Source of the DNA: Hofstenia miamia
Lineage: Eukaryota; Xenacoelomorpha; Acoela; Hofsteniidae
Direction of reading: 5' to 3'
NCBI GenBank assembly: GCA_900660155.1
Contig: CABFPE010000604.1
Span: 132,056 to 196,055 of the forward strand
DNA length: 64,000 nt
This document shows positions 12,832 through 24,935 of this stretch, one piece after another (within the stretch, counting starts at the first letter, position 1; every line of letters begins with the position of its first letter). The notes under the pieces are model-generated. The model was not told where the DNA came from, searched no databases, and was given only the letters and a program-made list of their open reading frames with translations. The translations under genes were made by a program, and so were the position numbers.

Positions 12832-14115
12832 TTATACATAATCACCTAATGCATCAATGACACATAAAAAATTCGGTTTCATTTTGTCAAAAGTGTTTAG
12901 AAATTTAGATTTGTCAATAATGCAACGCACCAAAAAGGAAATCTTTGAATTCTTCTTCATCCGCAAGACTGCGGCTACTGCACAAGTTTTCCAACTTTGC
13001 GAACAACCAGTAATCTTTAAGATTAAAATCAAGTGAATATGGAGTCTGTCGCTTGTTTCTCTGTCCCTTTGAATCTAAAAACTCTGTCACTAATCGGGAC
13101 ACATGAGGTCTTGCATTATCGTGAATTAACACCAGCTGCGTCGCCATCCAATCGGGTTTGTCAAATGACTGAATTTCTGGTTAATATTTTTCAGAAACTG
13201 CACATAAAGCTCTCCATTTATATTCTGTCCACGTGGAACTATTTCTGCATAGGTGTCTCCGCCAAAAGTTTCTGCAACAATAACATGGCATTTTTGCTCG
13301 CCTTGAGATCTTCGTGGAACTTTTCGTTTGTCAGCGACTGAACTGCACCAAGCACGATTTGTAGCCTTTGTTTCCACAGCTTTCAGATAAAACCACTTTT
13401 CGTCCACGTAAATAATCTGTCTGGGATAGTTTGCCTCAAAAAGATCCAATAACTCTTGTGCAACTTCCATACGGGCGACTTTTCTTTTTGACAGTCAGTA
13501 AGCTCTCTCGGCATCCACTTTGAACACAAGCTGCAAAGATTGAGCTTGTAATGCAGAATACTGTGGACACTAGCAACGGCTATATGGAGAAGGGCACTGA
13601 TTTTTCGGATAGACACACGCTTGTCGGCCAGTACCATATTTTAATCTTTTCAATATTGGAAGCAGAAGCTGCTGTCGCCGGCCTTCCACTCTTTAACGCA
13701 TCTTCTAGGGATTGCCTTGTTTCATCTTTGACATCCTTGATTATTCGATACACAGTTGCAAGTGATGTAGTTTTTCTTTCCANNNNNNNNNNNNNNNNNN
13801 NNNACTAGCAACGGCTATATGGAGAAGGGCACTGATTTTTCGGATAGACACACGCTTGTCGGCCAGTACCATATTTTAATCTTTTCAATATTGGAAGCAG
13901 AAGCTGCTGTCGCCGGCCTTCCACTCTTTAACGCATCTTCTAGGGATTGCCTTGTTTCATCTTTGACATCCTTGATTATTCGATACACAGTTGCAAGTGA
14001 TGTAGTTTTTCTTTCCATGCAACAGAGAGCATTTGATGAATAGCAGCTGCGGAATGATTATTTCTCATCATGGTCACGACAAAGAATCGATAATTTTCAC
14101 ATTTGCATTCCATTT
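12832..14115 (-). pseudogene. Mariner transposase, frameshifted
   Basis: The DNA-binding half reads KTTSLATVYRIIK, then SGRPATAASASNIEKIK, then VSIRKISALLHIAVASVHSI and KWMPRELT, a classical mariner bipartite HTH with GRPR-like linker. The catalytic half has YVDEKWFYLKAVETK (first Asp), IHDNARPHVSRLVTEFLDS (second Asp) and YSLDFNLKDYWLFAKLE (third Asp). I count 34 residues between the second and third Asp, the DD34D spacing. VDEKWF instead of the commoner TGDE(S/T)W is notable. At least three frame changes (about 14015, 13390-13470 and 13130) break the gene. It cuts and pastes mariner DNA when intact; this copy cannot. Confidence 0.8.
13569..13782. repeat. 214-bp exact duplication, copy 1 (assembly gap edge)
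   Basis: As far as I can compare by eye this is identical to 13804-14017, with only the 21-N run 13783-13803 between them. An exact repeat abutting a gap points to unmerged overlapping contig ends rather than a real duplication of transposase codons. Confidence 0.85.
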
Positions 14116-14460
14116 CCTTTTCTAAATTAAAACAGTTCTACTGTAAGACACTATATCTAAACAACGAATGAATTGAGAAGTAAATAAATATACACACAAG
14201 TTAACCAATCATGGTAGATACACTTAAACCAATCATATCATTTTAATTTATAACATGAATGTGTGTGTGATCATTTTCTCATTACTTTCTGGAACAATCC
14301 AAGTAAATTGAACAGGAGTATTTGAAAGAGGGGTAATTGAAAATTCCAAAATAAAGGGTTATGTACAAATGATTACAAACTACGTTCAACGAAAAATTCT
14401 TTAGCTCTGAAAGTTGTTTTATGTAAACTCACGGAGCGCTTAGTGAAACCAACCATCCGC

Positions 14461-14690
14461 GATGACAGCAAACAGAGGCAGTTTACCAGGCGAGCCCTTA
14501 AAAGAAAGTTTACCGAGTTTTTTAATACATTTCTTAATGAGGACCCCATTTGAGATTATGTACGGAAAGCGGCCCAAGCTCGGACATTTCTTAAATACCC
14601 ATATACCCAGCCTTAGAAATCGTACAGAGCGCCAATATGCATATACATATACATACACATTTATCTCTTTAGCATTCACAGGATGAGAAG
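14461..14690 (+). mobile_element. LTR-retroelement fossil (integrase end), broken
   Basis: A short patch containing TPFEIMYGKRPKLGHF resembles the C-terminal end of LTR-retrotransposon integrase, as seen in both Gypsy and Copia families. No LTRs, protease, RT or other parts were found around it, so it is a small isolated broken relic, apparently old. Family assignment is tentative. Confidence 0.35.
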
Positions 14691-14737
14691 CTTGCGTGTG
14701 TAAACAGTTTAATCAGTGCTATAGCGATCAATGATAT

Positions 14738-15845
14738 ATATATAAACAGATTGATGGAATGGCTATGGGTTCACCCCTGGGCCCTACAATGGCTAGTTTC
14801 GCAATGGATATAATTGAATCTGAATTTGAAGGCAATGAATTTCTATGCTATCATAGATATGTTGATGATGTGTTTGTTGTATTTCACAATCAAAGAGAAA
14901 TTGACGACTTTTTTGAATTATAAATAATCAATTACCTGAAATAAAATTTACATTAGAACAAGAAAATGAGAAGAAGATAGTTTTTTTTAGATGTTACTGT
15001 AACAAATCTTGGAAGATCCTATGAAACTGAAATATTTATCAAGAAAACGAACAGCGGTCTTTACATTCCATTTGATTCTTATTGTGATCCAAAGCATAAG
15101 TTAAATACAATCAAATGTTTATTTCAAAGAATTATCAAAATATCATCATCATATTTGAAAACTACAAATTCCTTAGATCAATTATATGATATGTTTCGTG
15201 AAAATGGATATCCACATCATCTTATGAAAAAAAATTGTAAATCAATGTTTATTAGCAACTAATCATGAAAAATCTGATGAAGATATAAAAGAAACTAAGA
15301 AAGACATATATTGGAAATTACCATTCATTGAAAATAACACAATTCAATTGAAAAATAAACTACGATCATTTAATGCTATTTTAAAATGTACGAAGATTAT
15401 TCCAATATTTCAACCATTCAAAACACTAAATTTAATTCGCAACAAAGATCAAATAACAAAAGGATTGGCTTCATCATTAGTTTATAAATATACTTGTGAT
15501 GATTGTAAGAAATCATACATCGGTGAAACCATCCGTCATTTTGATACGCGAATCAAAGAGCACATCAATGGCCATTTAACATCAGAAATTTTTTATCACA
15601 TTCATAATATCAACATTGAAAATTTTAAGATCATTAGAAGAACAAAATATACAAAAATTGCAGAAGCCATTGAAATTAACAACATCGACAAAAGTTATTA
15701 AATAAACAAATTAATCCAACTAAGTATTTATATTTATTTTAGATTTCATTTTATAATTTTAGTGTAGTTTATAAATTGTAAAATATTTTTGCCGCAAATT
15801 ATTTGCTGATGATGATTATATAATATAATCGAAACGTTCAATGTG
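14738..15845 (+). mobile_element. Penelope-like element, 5'-truncated, with GIY-YIG endonuclease
   Basis: The + strand starts inside the reverse transcriptase: QIDGMAMGSPLGPTMASFAM (RT block with GxxxGSPLGP) at about 14743-14800 and RYVDDVFVVFHNQ (catalytic YVDD) at about 14854-14892. A later LDVTV-type block follows, then at 15348-15701 a GIY-YIG nuclease (VYKYTCDDCKKSYIGETIR, then a TRIKEH continuation). This RT-then-GIY-YIG order defines Penelope-like elements. Frame changes near 14925 and 14985 and a stop near 15260 make it inactive. The tail ends CTGATGATGATTATATAATA, then ATCGAAACGTTCAATG, close to the 3' ends seen in this class, and then a TA microsatellite. Confidence 0.85.
15348..15701 (+). 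CDS. GIY-YIG endonuclease part of Penelope-like polyprotein
   Basis: An open stretch of 117 codons, the largest intact piece of the Penelope-like element. The GIY-YIG signature appears as VYKYTCDDCKKSYIGET, with the two strands Y-x-Y-x-C and Y-I-G. The zinc-like CxxC between them is typical of animal Penelope-like elements. RHFDTRIKEH follows with the conserved Arg. The domain nicks target DNA for insertion when joined to the RT upstream. The RT part is out of frame, so this piece is a relic and its apparent ATG is internal to the original polyprotein. Confidence 0.8.
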   Translation: MKNKLRSFNAILKCTKIIPIFQPFKTLNLIRNKDQITKGLASSLVYKYTCDDCKKSYIGETIRHFDTRIKEHINGHLTSEIFYHIHNINIENFKIIRRTKYTKIAEAIEINNIDKSY

Positions 15846-15856
15846 TTTTCCTTTTA

Positions 15857-15892
<36 letters not shown>

Positions 15893-18180
15893 TTGTTAAT
15901 TAAAATATAATTAGAATCGCTATGGTGAGTTCTATATATAATTCGTATTAGCAAGAGCGGAGAGGCGCTATTTTGTATATATATACATCCGTTTAGAATA
16001 TATATATATAACATTTGTGAATCCACTTCAAAATATTTGTTAAAGGTCATATTTCACAAATCTTATACAAAATTTTACTTTCATACTACGTATTTTTATT
16101 ACAGATTTATTAATTTTTATAGATTTTTCGACATATAAAATGTGTTTGACTATTTCGGTGATATAATCATTTTTTGTGATAAACGGTCGTGTTGAATTAT
16201 TGCTTATTTTGTTATTAAAAGTTCTAATTTTTTGCTTTCAACAAACATACATATTCCAAACATATCCAAGAAACTGTTTTGCAGAAATAACAAAGTTAAA
16301 AAGTTATGAAAACTATGTGTTACAAATGACCAATTTTTTTACAAATGGCTTATATATATATATATATATACCTGCTACATTTTGTATATGAAATATTTTG
16401 ACTTTATATTTCGCTGCTTATAAAATCAGTATTTTATTTTTTGGAACATTAGTTCTTATCGCATGAATTGCTTGTTAATATATGAAACGAACAGTATTGA
16501 TGGTTGTACTTCAGTAATTAGTATCATCTGCGGAAGCCATTAATCTAGAAATCTATGGTTTTTTCATTTTCGCTTGTTCATGATAAATGGCGTCACATTA
16601 GGCAACAATTTCTCAGTCATGCGTTGAATTTTTTTGAGATTGTATTCAGCCTACCATGGCGTCCAAATGTATTTCTGTAGTTAATTGTGTATTAATGCAA
16701 ATTTTATAGTGCAAGCTTTGTCTATCAAGGGATCATATTGATTAGCAAGATTAGTTAAGCCACCTCGCAAATGAGTAATAATATTGTTGATCAGCATTAC
16801 CCTGACCACACAACGAAGAAAACCGCGCTTTACATGTATATTTACACTACTAACACATTAGAATTGTTGAAACATTCTTCTATTTAAAACATTTTTATCA
16901 ATGAATATGATGTTAACTCAGATTGACACTGGAAGAGTCAACCGTGGATCAAGTAAGGCCCAGGGTTATTCCGAGAACTTAAGAAATGACAGCCCCAATA
17001 AAATTTTGATTTTTGTAATTTGTTAGTTTGATATTTGGTACCATTGCGCTAGGAAGTGCTTTAAGACTAAACGTCCCCAATAAATTTATTGTGAAAATGG
17101 ATCATCAATTACTTTTGGCTTCTCGGACCGTCTATTACTATGCAAATTTCCCAATCCTTCATGTTGGAATTTAGTTTGGCTTGAATTTATAGGATTTCTT
17201 TTATCATAATTGCGAATTATATGATAAAATTCAGTTGTATTCTTTAAAAAAATAGTTTTGCAGTAAAAGTAACTAATTTACAAGTATTTCAATAGATTTA
17301 CAGGCTTTGCTAGCCATTTACAATTTAATTTTAACACTTAATCCAATTTATATTCATGCGTTACTTTTGAGCCATCTTCACAATGTGATTTTATTTTATT
17401 TATTAAAAAATTTTATCTGCACTGGATAAGAGCGTAACTAAGTATACCTTCAGCGAATTTCCTGCATGCTGACTAATATAACTAAATGCCAAAATGTTTT
17501 AATGGCAAGATTTTTATGAACAGCATTTATATACTATAAAGTTTTTATCCCGTTGATGAAACTCAAAATCAGAGTGATTTCTGCATTTGTGATCATTGTT
17601 TAAACCTATTTAATATATTTTCTATTCAAATCATTCAAGATTCATCGAACTTCTATGACGTATGCTTAATGTATTTTTCTATTCTACTATTGGCTCATTG
17701 CTTGCTTTAATATTCGCTCAATGACTTTATGTTTATTAAAAATCTAAGATGACATAGAAATCTATTAAAAGATGACTTTTATTTACTGAATGCAATTTTC
17801 TAACTTTATAAATTAGCCTGGACGTGATATCATGGTATAAAAGAACAAATATTATTTGCAATATTTGTTGTTTTTGTGGGGTTTCCAGCCAAGATTGTAA
17901 AATATGTTATGGCAAATTGTGGTAGCATTAATCCTATTATTTATATGTTGCTTATGCTCGCAATAAATAATTGCCAATAAATGTCATTATGGAAAAATAG
18001 AAGATATGGTAAATTAACAAAAACGATTAAAACAAAAATCACTTTGTTAAAGAAGATATGTGAAAAGTTTTAGTACTACTTGGATTTCGGAAAAATTCCG
18101 TAAGTGTGCTGATGTCCCAGTAAATGTGGTTGAAACACACTTCCAAATTCAATGAGTTCATATTTTTACAATAATCGTAA
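15846..18180. other. AT-rich non-coding DNA with TA microsatellites
   Basis: TA tracts lie at about 15858-15890, 15990-16010 and 16350-16370. Otherwise I recognise no gene, RNA or element. Confidence 0.5.
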
Positions 18181-18640
18181 ACATAGCTCGGACAATACTG
18201 AATAGGCGCTCCACCCTGTTATTTTTATGAGGTCTCCAACGCAAGTCTTGCCTTTTTATCAATCTTTTGTTTCTTTTCATGATCTAGGACTTCGGCTTCA
18301 ATAAGGTTCGCATCGGTGATCACTAATTGCATGCATTGGTACTCAATGGGTCTCCGTTGCATAATTTGGCAATTGCTTTACAGGATACAGGCCCATTCCC
18401 CAGTAACAGATACGGTTACATGGTAAACAATGAATCGAACAGAGTCCGCCTCTCCACAAGTTCAACACGATCTTTCTGCACTTAAAATTTTTCAATTTTT
18501 CGCGAATCCCTTTACTTAATGTCAAGTAAATGCCATCGGGTCTCGCTTCGCATCAAATGGGTTTTCTTTCGCAGAATTTTTAATGTGAGTCAATAGTTGT
18601 TAAACGTCGACCAGCACTATTGATAGAAAAGTCCTTGTTT
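18181..18640 (-). other. Less AT-rich unrecognised segment with short minus-strand ORF
   Basis: A 60-codon minus-strand frame (18525-18343) with a charged start (SKGIREKLKNFKCRKIVLN) and a Cys-rich end. Flanking bases have a higher GC fraction than the neighbourhood. I do not recognise a family. It could be an exon, a relic of a transposon, or chance. Confidence 0.2.
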
Positions 18641-19680
18641 TTAGTTCTTTTTACTAACTGTTTAATACTATTTTTTCGAATCATAATACATTTTTCTAAT
18701 ATTTCAACGATTGTACTCTATGATAACAACTGATTATACTAAATTCTTCATTAAGAAATGATTTTTTTGATAATTTCAAAGAAGTCAATCAGAAAAGTTT
18801 TGAAACCACATTAAGGTGAAAACTTTGACAAACCACCATACAATAAGTTTGTTAGTTTGTACAGCATCGGCCACGAAAAAATTTTAATTCCATTTTTCTT
18901 TTGCGTATTCAAAAAATTCAGCCTGATTTTAAACAGTATGGATTTCCAATTGTTTAAAACAGAAAAGTCGTCTTGATGGCATGCAAACATACAAATGAAA
19001 TACAATGAAGCCTCTATATCAGACCATGCCTCAGTAATATCAAATTTTTGGGTTACCTTGTTTTTGATGCTTTGTTTCACTTCATTTATGAAAAAATCTA
19101 TATACTTCATAAATGTTTATCAAAAAATTGGTTATAGATTGCAATATTTATTATTTTCAACCATGCTAAATAGATGCGGTTCTGCAATTACCCAATCAAG
19201 CCATCCAAAAAAATAGTCTCCTAGTTTCCATGTTTTCATTCACCGCAAAAATTTAACGTTCCTCAGCCAGTTGGAGTCATTCAGTGTGTCCCTTGCCTTC
19301 ACTACCCTTATTCACTATCGTACGACATGAAATGTTTAAAAGAAACGTAAATTATATAGAATGTATCTACCTTCTAAGTGTGTCTTGCTTTTTATTATTA
19401 AATACTAGGAAGCGACATTAACGATAGAAGGTGCTTAGATAAGGCCAGTAAATATTGTTGTGCAAATTTGTTAAAAAATAGATAGTTATGTGATGTAAAC
19501 CACTTTAATTCCCTTTATTCATTTTGAACGCTAAGGTGTTAATGACAATGTTATTGGAATACTTTTTTTCGGTTAGATATTTTAATAATAAACTTTTTAA
19601 ATTCCAGGATGCAATAACATTCTGAAGTGCAGTTAGTTATTAGGGCCTGTAGCATATAGAAGTTGTCTGCCATCTGTGAG
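18641..19680. other. Non-coding or unrecognised
   Basis: A minus-strand frame of 99 codons (19110-18811) has no family resemblance I can name and is AT-rich, so I do not call it a gene. Nothing else is seen. Confidence 0.4.
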
Positions 19681-19787
19681 AAATTGAATGTTCATTGCTA
19701 TTTATAAGTTACTCAATATATTAAATTGTATGTGTAATCAACTTAAGATATTTTGTATCCTGAATGTGATAAAATTGTCATATTGTA

Positions 19788-19960
19788 GACAGTATTACAA
19801 TTTGGCAAAATCGGGAAATCAACCTTTTCCACATAGTTATCTGGAGAACAGTGGATTAAATGGGATGTACGTTCCTTATGCGCTCGTTCATGCTTTGTGC
19901 AGCAATTTAGCAAAAACTTATGACATACGTTTGCGAGATTTGTTTACCTTCGTCAAAATT
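19788..19960 (+). other. Unrecognised candidate exon
   Basis: A plus-strand open stretch preceded by a TATTGTAG acceptor-like site. It encodes YYNLAKSGNQPFPHSYLENS, then GMYVPYALVHALCSNLAK and DIRLRDLFTFVK. The mix of Pro, Gly, His and Tyr is unlike chance AT-rich translation, so it may be a real exon or an old element's coding piece. I cannot name a family, and no convincing donor follows (GTATAG at about 19964 is weak). Neighbouring frames show no partner exon. Confidence 0.3.
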
Positions 19961-19969
19961 TGTATAGAC

Positions 19970-22200
19970 TGGTGTTCTTGCTTCCAATTTTAACAGAATG
20001 CATCATATGACAAGAGTAATGTGCATATTATAATATAGTTCAAAATAACCTGATGTAAAATGCCTGTTTGATATGAAAAATTTGGGTGTTTTGTGGTTCC
20101 ATAAAGGTATTTGTGAGTTTTAGAAGATATTTAAATGCAATTTTCAGGGTCCTCTTCTTAACTATCGCGGTTTACCCCACCTTCTTATATATAAATCAGC
20201 ATTTACAACAACGATGGTGTTTAAGACAATGTTATTGGCAATGTGCTGTGATGGGTCCTGTTATTGATGCTCATAAATATATGCTTCATGTATCAAATTG
20301 ATTTGTCTACTAAGAATGAAATAAGTGAAGCTTTCAATCAACCGATCAAAATTAATGAGATGGATTTCAGATTAAGGGTAGTAACTTTCGAAATTATTAC
20401 AAGATGTATTTTAAGAGAGCAATATTTATATTGTGTGAACTCGACCTTTGATCTGGCAAATAATACAGAACTAAGAAATTTTCCTCTATCTTAATGTTCT
20501 TTCCAGATCAAAATTACAAACGTTTTACCAATGAACACTGTTGTATATAGGAACAGTTTAATCAATTATTTGTTTTGAAGTTTATTTATATAATAGATTA
20601 CAAATTCCTTTTGCATGCATTAATTGACCTAAAAACTTAGTGGTAAAACCTTGAATAGGATTGATGCTTATCAATGATATATTTTTACAAAGAACCATAT
20701 CTATATACTTACAATAATGGACTAGATTTGGTTGTGATTCTATGCACTCTTTTGCATTAGGTGTTACCATGCTTTGAATGTGCTCATAATATTAAATGGT
20801 ATATTAGGGAATGTCATATGCTAAAATTGTGAATCATAATCATTTTGCCAATGTATGATGGTCACATTTATTACTTATTTCGTTTCTAAAATATTAAAAA
20901 CACAACATATGGTTTGTTTAAAGTTTATTCATCTATTTAATATCTAATACAGCCCATTGAAATCCCCGTTCATAGCACGGGCAGTTTCCTATTTTCAACA
21001 ATAGTTTTGCTCAATATGTATTGCAGCGTGTGTTAAGTACCTTTTAAATGCGAAATAATTTTTTTTCACACTTCTTTCCGAATAATCAAATATTAATTTT
21101 AAATTTCTGTCTAGGAATAATTTCAAGTGAAAATATTCCATGTTATGTAGATAAAACTAGTTACTCTTTATGTTTTCCACTCTATTACACATGACTGCTA
21201 CTGTTAATAACAGTTTAATTTTATTTAATAGAATTGGCACTTGACAGTGCTAACTCCACTATGACATTGGATCCACTGTTAGTAAATTAGTGATTGATTC
21301 TAACAACCTAAGAAATTATCTATTTCACCAATGCTGCTTTCTCTCATATTTTTTGAAAAGTTGTTCTTGTATTTTACTTTTTCTTAGCAGATCTATAAAC
21401 CCTATTTTGTTACATTCGCGAATTTTTCCTTTTAACCTCCTTAATATTGCTCCTTATACAATTCAAATGAAGCTAATATCATTAATCTGCAATGCTAATA
21501 CATACTAAAAGTTCCAGAATTAGAACTTTTTTCTCTGCATGAACAGAAGTGAATTATTGTTCGGTCAAAATTTATCAGCTCCACAACGCAGATAACAGAA
21601 CAACACTTTCAGGCAATCTAAAAATATGACGTAATAATTCAACACTAACGGCATTCTAAAATATTTACCGAGTAAAAAATAGGCTACATTTAGTACATAT
21701 GTTTGCAGATATTAGTGACTTATTTGAACTAATACAAATTGACAGATAAGGTGCTATACTGAATTTAGTTTACAAATGCTAATTATATTGCTAGCCTACA
21801 TTTTGATTTTGTCAAGACGTGCCAGGCACGCTTAAACGCCCGTACTTGGCGCCTATGATCACTACATTTCAGTAGATCCTTAGTTATTATTAGGAGAGAA
21901 TTAATTGTTATTCCCAAAGCAGAAAACGTTTTTTTCAGTAAAAAATGGATACATTCTGTTTGCATGCCAATAAGTAATATATTTTTGGAATTTTGCTAAA
22001 AATAGAATTTGCATATCTTGTTTTGATCGAATTGGATTTGAGTATATGACGTTTTTATGGTAATCTTTATCAACAGTAATGGCGGCTAAACAATTATACT
22101 TTATCAAACAAAAATATACAAACTCACTGTTGTGAAGTCTTTGATAATTTTTGAAAGTATATGATTCAATAAATTCAGCATTCACTTCATCCTCTTAATC
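19970..22200. other. AT-rich non-coding DNA
   Basis: No convincing gene or element. A minus-strand frame at 22185-21901 might continue the THAP-like remnant just upstream of it, but shows no motif I can name. Confidence 0.4.
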
Positions 22201-22208
22201 TAAGCTTT

Positions 22209-22485
22209 CTAATGCAGTTTATCTAGATATATTCGAGGGTCTGCATGTGATTCGTTTACATAGCTAGATGTTGCATTTCCGTAGTAACTCGGGTTTGAAG
22301 GAAATATGGAAGGAATAGCGTCATTCTTTAACTGCTTTAATTGTTTTTTAACTGGTGTATGTTTGCGCTTTTTAGAAATAGAGCATTGAGAATAGTCTTC
22401 ATCCGTAAAATGTTTCTCGTAAACACCAACATTCCTTTTAATTTTCAATTCTTCTCTAAACAATCATCGAATCCATTTTGCCTTA
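22209..22485 (-). pseudogene. THAP-type zinc-finger remnant
   Basis: On the minus strand the frame carries FREELKIKRNVGVYEKHFTD, then DEDY, and later KQLKNDAIPSIFP. Together these match the second half of a THAP DNA-binding domain: W..I.R, C.KHF..D, then L...A.PSIFP. Relative to the family the Cys of the CxxH pair is replaced (YEKHF), and the preceding KWIR is followed by a stop, so the domain is defective. The N-terminal C2 half was not found. THAP domains occur both in host transcription factors and in P-element-like transposases; which one this derives from is open. Confidence 0.5.
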
Positions 22486-22819
22486 ACTATCTCATTTTAG
22501 AATTAAAATATCATACAATACAGTACAATTTGATTAATTCTTCAGTGCCTGCGTCGTGCACGAAATGCGGAAAGCGGAGAATTGAGAATTGGGCTTATAA
22601 CCCCCGTCGCCTTAGTAAGTTCTCCCTGTAGCTAAAATTAATGCCGGACTACCGATTGTTCCGGAATACTATTGCCGGACCAGTTGTGGTCAACCTGTAC
22701 AGTTAAGTTCTGTAGTTAGGAAGGAATTGTTTTCTGTTGCTCATTATTTGTTGAGCCAAGTTGAAGGTAGCTTAAATCCGAAAACCTTTCCAAACACTCT
22801 TCTTATATAAAAAATGATA

Positions 22820-22954
22820 CAAGGTGCCCAAATGAGAGTCAGGTCAAATCGGGTCAAGTTTAGAAAAACGAGGCTGGTCGCCTGGGGTTACATCATCATA
22901 TTATTCGTGTCGGATTAGGTCAGGTCCAAAAAATGTAACCAGTTTCCACCCCTG
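22820..22954. mobile_element. Possible short hAT-like MITE
   Basis: The right end in reverse complement starts CAGGGGTGGAAACTGG, a very common hAT terminus. The left end CAAGGTGCCCAAATGAG is a loose match. Repeated GGTCAGGTC/GGGTCAAGT motifs inside resemble hAT subterminal repeats. No target duplication is evident. Confidence 0.35.
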
Positions 22955-24590
22955 GCGTAAATGTAGAACATTGCAGTCATTTCGATCAATATTTCTCTTT
23001 AAAATGAGAACTCACAAATTGAACTCCTCAGTTTGCCCTTCATAATGAAAGTAGGACAGTCGTAGTCAGTTCCATTTTACCTCTAACAATTTAATAGCAA
23101 AGGCGTCATTTCGCAGATTTTTTTTGGAAATTGTATCTATTCTTGTCATGTGAATTTCCTATAGAGACTCATGAATGCGATGTGGCCAGTGTTTACACTG
23201 AAATAATTAGTATGAAGGGTTTTCAACTGCTGAATTTTATAGAATCTCACATTTTAGTTAACGTCTTTCCGAAAAATTAAAGCACCATCAGCCAATTGTA
23301 TACATAAGATATGAATATTCATTAACAGTACACTTTTCTTAGTGATTTACATAACTTTGATATAAATCATGTCAGTATATATTGCAAGAATTAATTCACG
23401 CATATTATTATTTTGCAATATAGGAATTGATATGAATCATATTTTTCGTTGTTGAAGAAGATCGAATTTAACTTATTTTTGCATTCTGCGAAAATTTACT
23501 TAAATTTATTACCATATCTATCAAAATATCAAATACATTTGTTTACTGATGTTTTTATTTGGAATTTTATCAATAGTGATGTTGCCTTTTTTAGCTGAAG
23601 TAATCCCATTTTAAGTTTAGCTTTGTATCCTGTTACAAAATAGTGTTTTATACCTTTCTGTTGTATAGTATCGATTAAGCTATGCTTCTCTGCTACGAAA
23701 TTAAATATATTAACATTCCTTACGAATCACAGCCGATAGGAAGCCTTTTGTTATGAACTATATATTTAAAGACAATTTTATTGTGGTTGCTTAAAATTAC
23801 TTTAAGCAGAAGTAAAAATCCCTTTTGAATTTTCACTTTCTCACTTATGATTTTTCTAAAAAATTATAACCCATTCGACTTAGTTAAAATCCAAACTACT
23901 ATTTGTTTTATTTTCCGATTCCTGGTTCCCTTCATGTAAATCTATCTACATCGTGTGCAAAATTTGCTCTAATTGCTTTTTTGCAGCTCTCAAGATATAT
24001 TTTAATTGGATCCTAATTACGAATTGTGACGTCATTTAGAAATGATAACGATTAAACGAGTGGTACCAAAGCTGGCCGAATTGGTAGTCAACTACGTATT
24101 ATTGGGACGTTTATGGATTCGCACGAATTTAAATAAGCGCATTCTATTGGAAATATATGTTAAATGTGTTGTATTATGTTACCATAAATCCAGGTAGTTT
24201 AATAATGAGAAGCTTTCTAAGCTATTGGACAAAATATGTATGAACAATATGGATTTCATTTATACTGCTATAATCTTCATAAAAACATCAAGAAGCAGCA
24301 AAAGTTTAACTGTGTATTTCAAAATTTGATTTTGATAATCAGAGCACATATAATCAATTACAAACATTTATAATGAAAATCGTGATTTACTAATAAGTTG
24401 TAAATGATGGAACTGCAAATTTTTAATAACAAAGTCATTGTTAAAACTTTGCAAATATTAGATTGTTAACAACTGGTTAATGAATGATGAAGCCGTTTTG
24501 TAATATACAAAGTAAGCATTATTCCATTATTTTATGGAAATATCTAGAAATAAAATCAACACCGCAACCACTTTTTGAAATTTACATGTA
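22955..24590. other. AT-rich non-coding DNA
   Basis: Nothing recognisable on either strand. Confidence 0.5.
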
Positions 24591-24935
24591 TGTAGAATGT
24601 ATGACTATGTTAGTATTCGAAATTCGAGTCGAGCTCAAGTCGAGGTCTAAAAATTTAACTCGAAATTTCGAGTACTCGAAATCAACTTGGTATTGGCTTG
24701 AATGACATCTATTTTTCTTCAATTTTTACCTAAATGTCGAAGAATACATTGTACCGCCTCACTATTTTTAACAAATTTTTAGCCTTCAGGCTTGGTTTGT
24801 TTCATTTAGTTTAACATGTTATATTTCTGTCTAACATTTATATAAGGTAGCATAGTTATATATAGCTTAGTCTAACGAGTTAGGACTCCAACTCGACCTA
24901 AGGAAATCAACTCGCATGCTTCTAGTAGAATCTCA
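24591..24935. repeat. TCGAG-motif repeat region, possible hAT relic
   Basis: ATTCGAAATTCGAGTCGAGC and related ACTCGA/TCGAG motifs cluster at about 24618-24685, and again at 24890-24925 (CAACTCGACCTAAGG, CAACTCGCATGC). Clusters of one short motif at both ends of about 340 bp suggest a non-autonomous hAT, but no clean inverted ends or target duplication were found. Confidence 0.3.

Larger units (their letters stand above)
12763..14290 (-). mobile_element. Mariner-family DNA transposon (DD34D), broken
   Basis: A minus-strand mariner. CAGAAAGTAATGAGAA occurs at 12763-12778 and inverted at 14275-14290, which I take as the visible core of the terminal repeats; the outer ends and TA duplication are unclear. 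The transposase between them is recognisable from helix-turn-helix to the last catalytic Asp. A run of 21 Ns (13783-13803) splits it, with 214 bases repeated exactly on either side, so the copy is longer here than in nature. It sits next to the LINE remnant and just upstream of LTR and Penelope pieces. Confidence 0.75.

Noticed and set aside
13819-14043. Plus-strand frames over the mariner
   Set aside because: Shadows of the minus-strand transposase.
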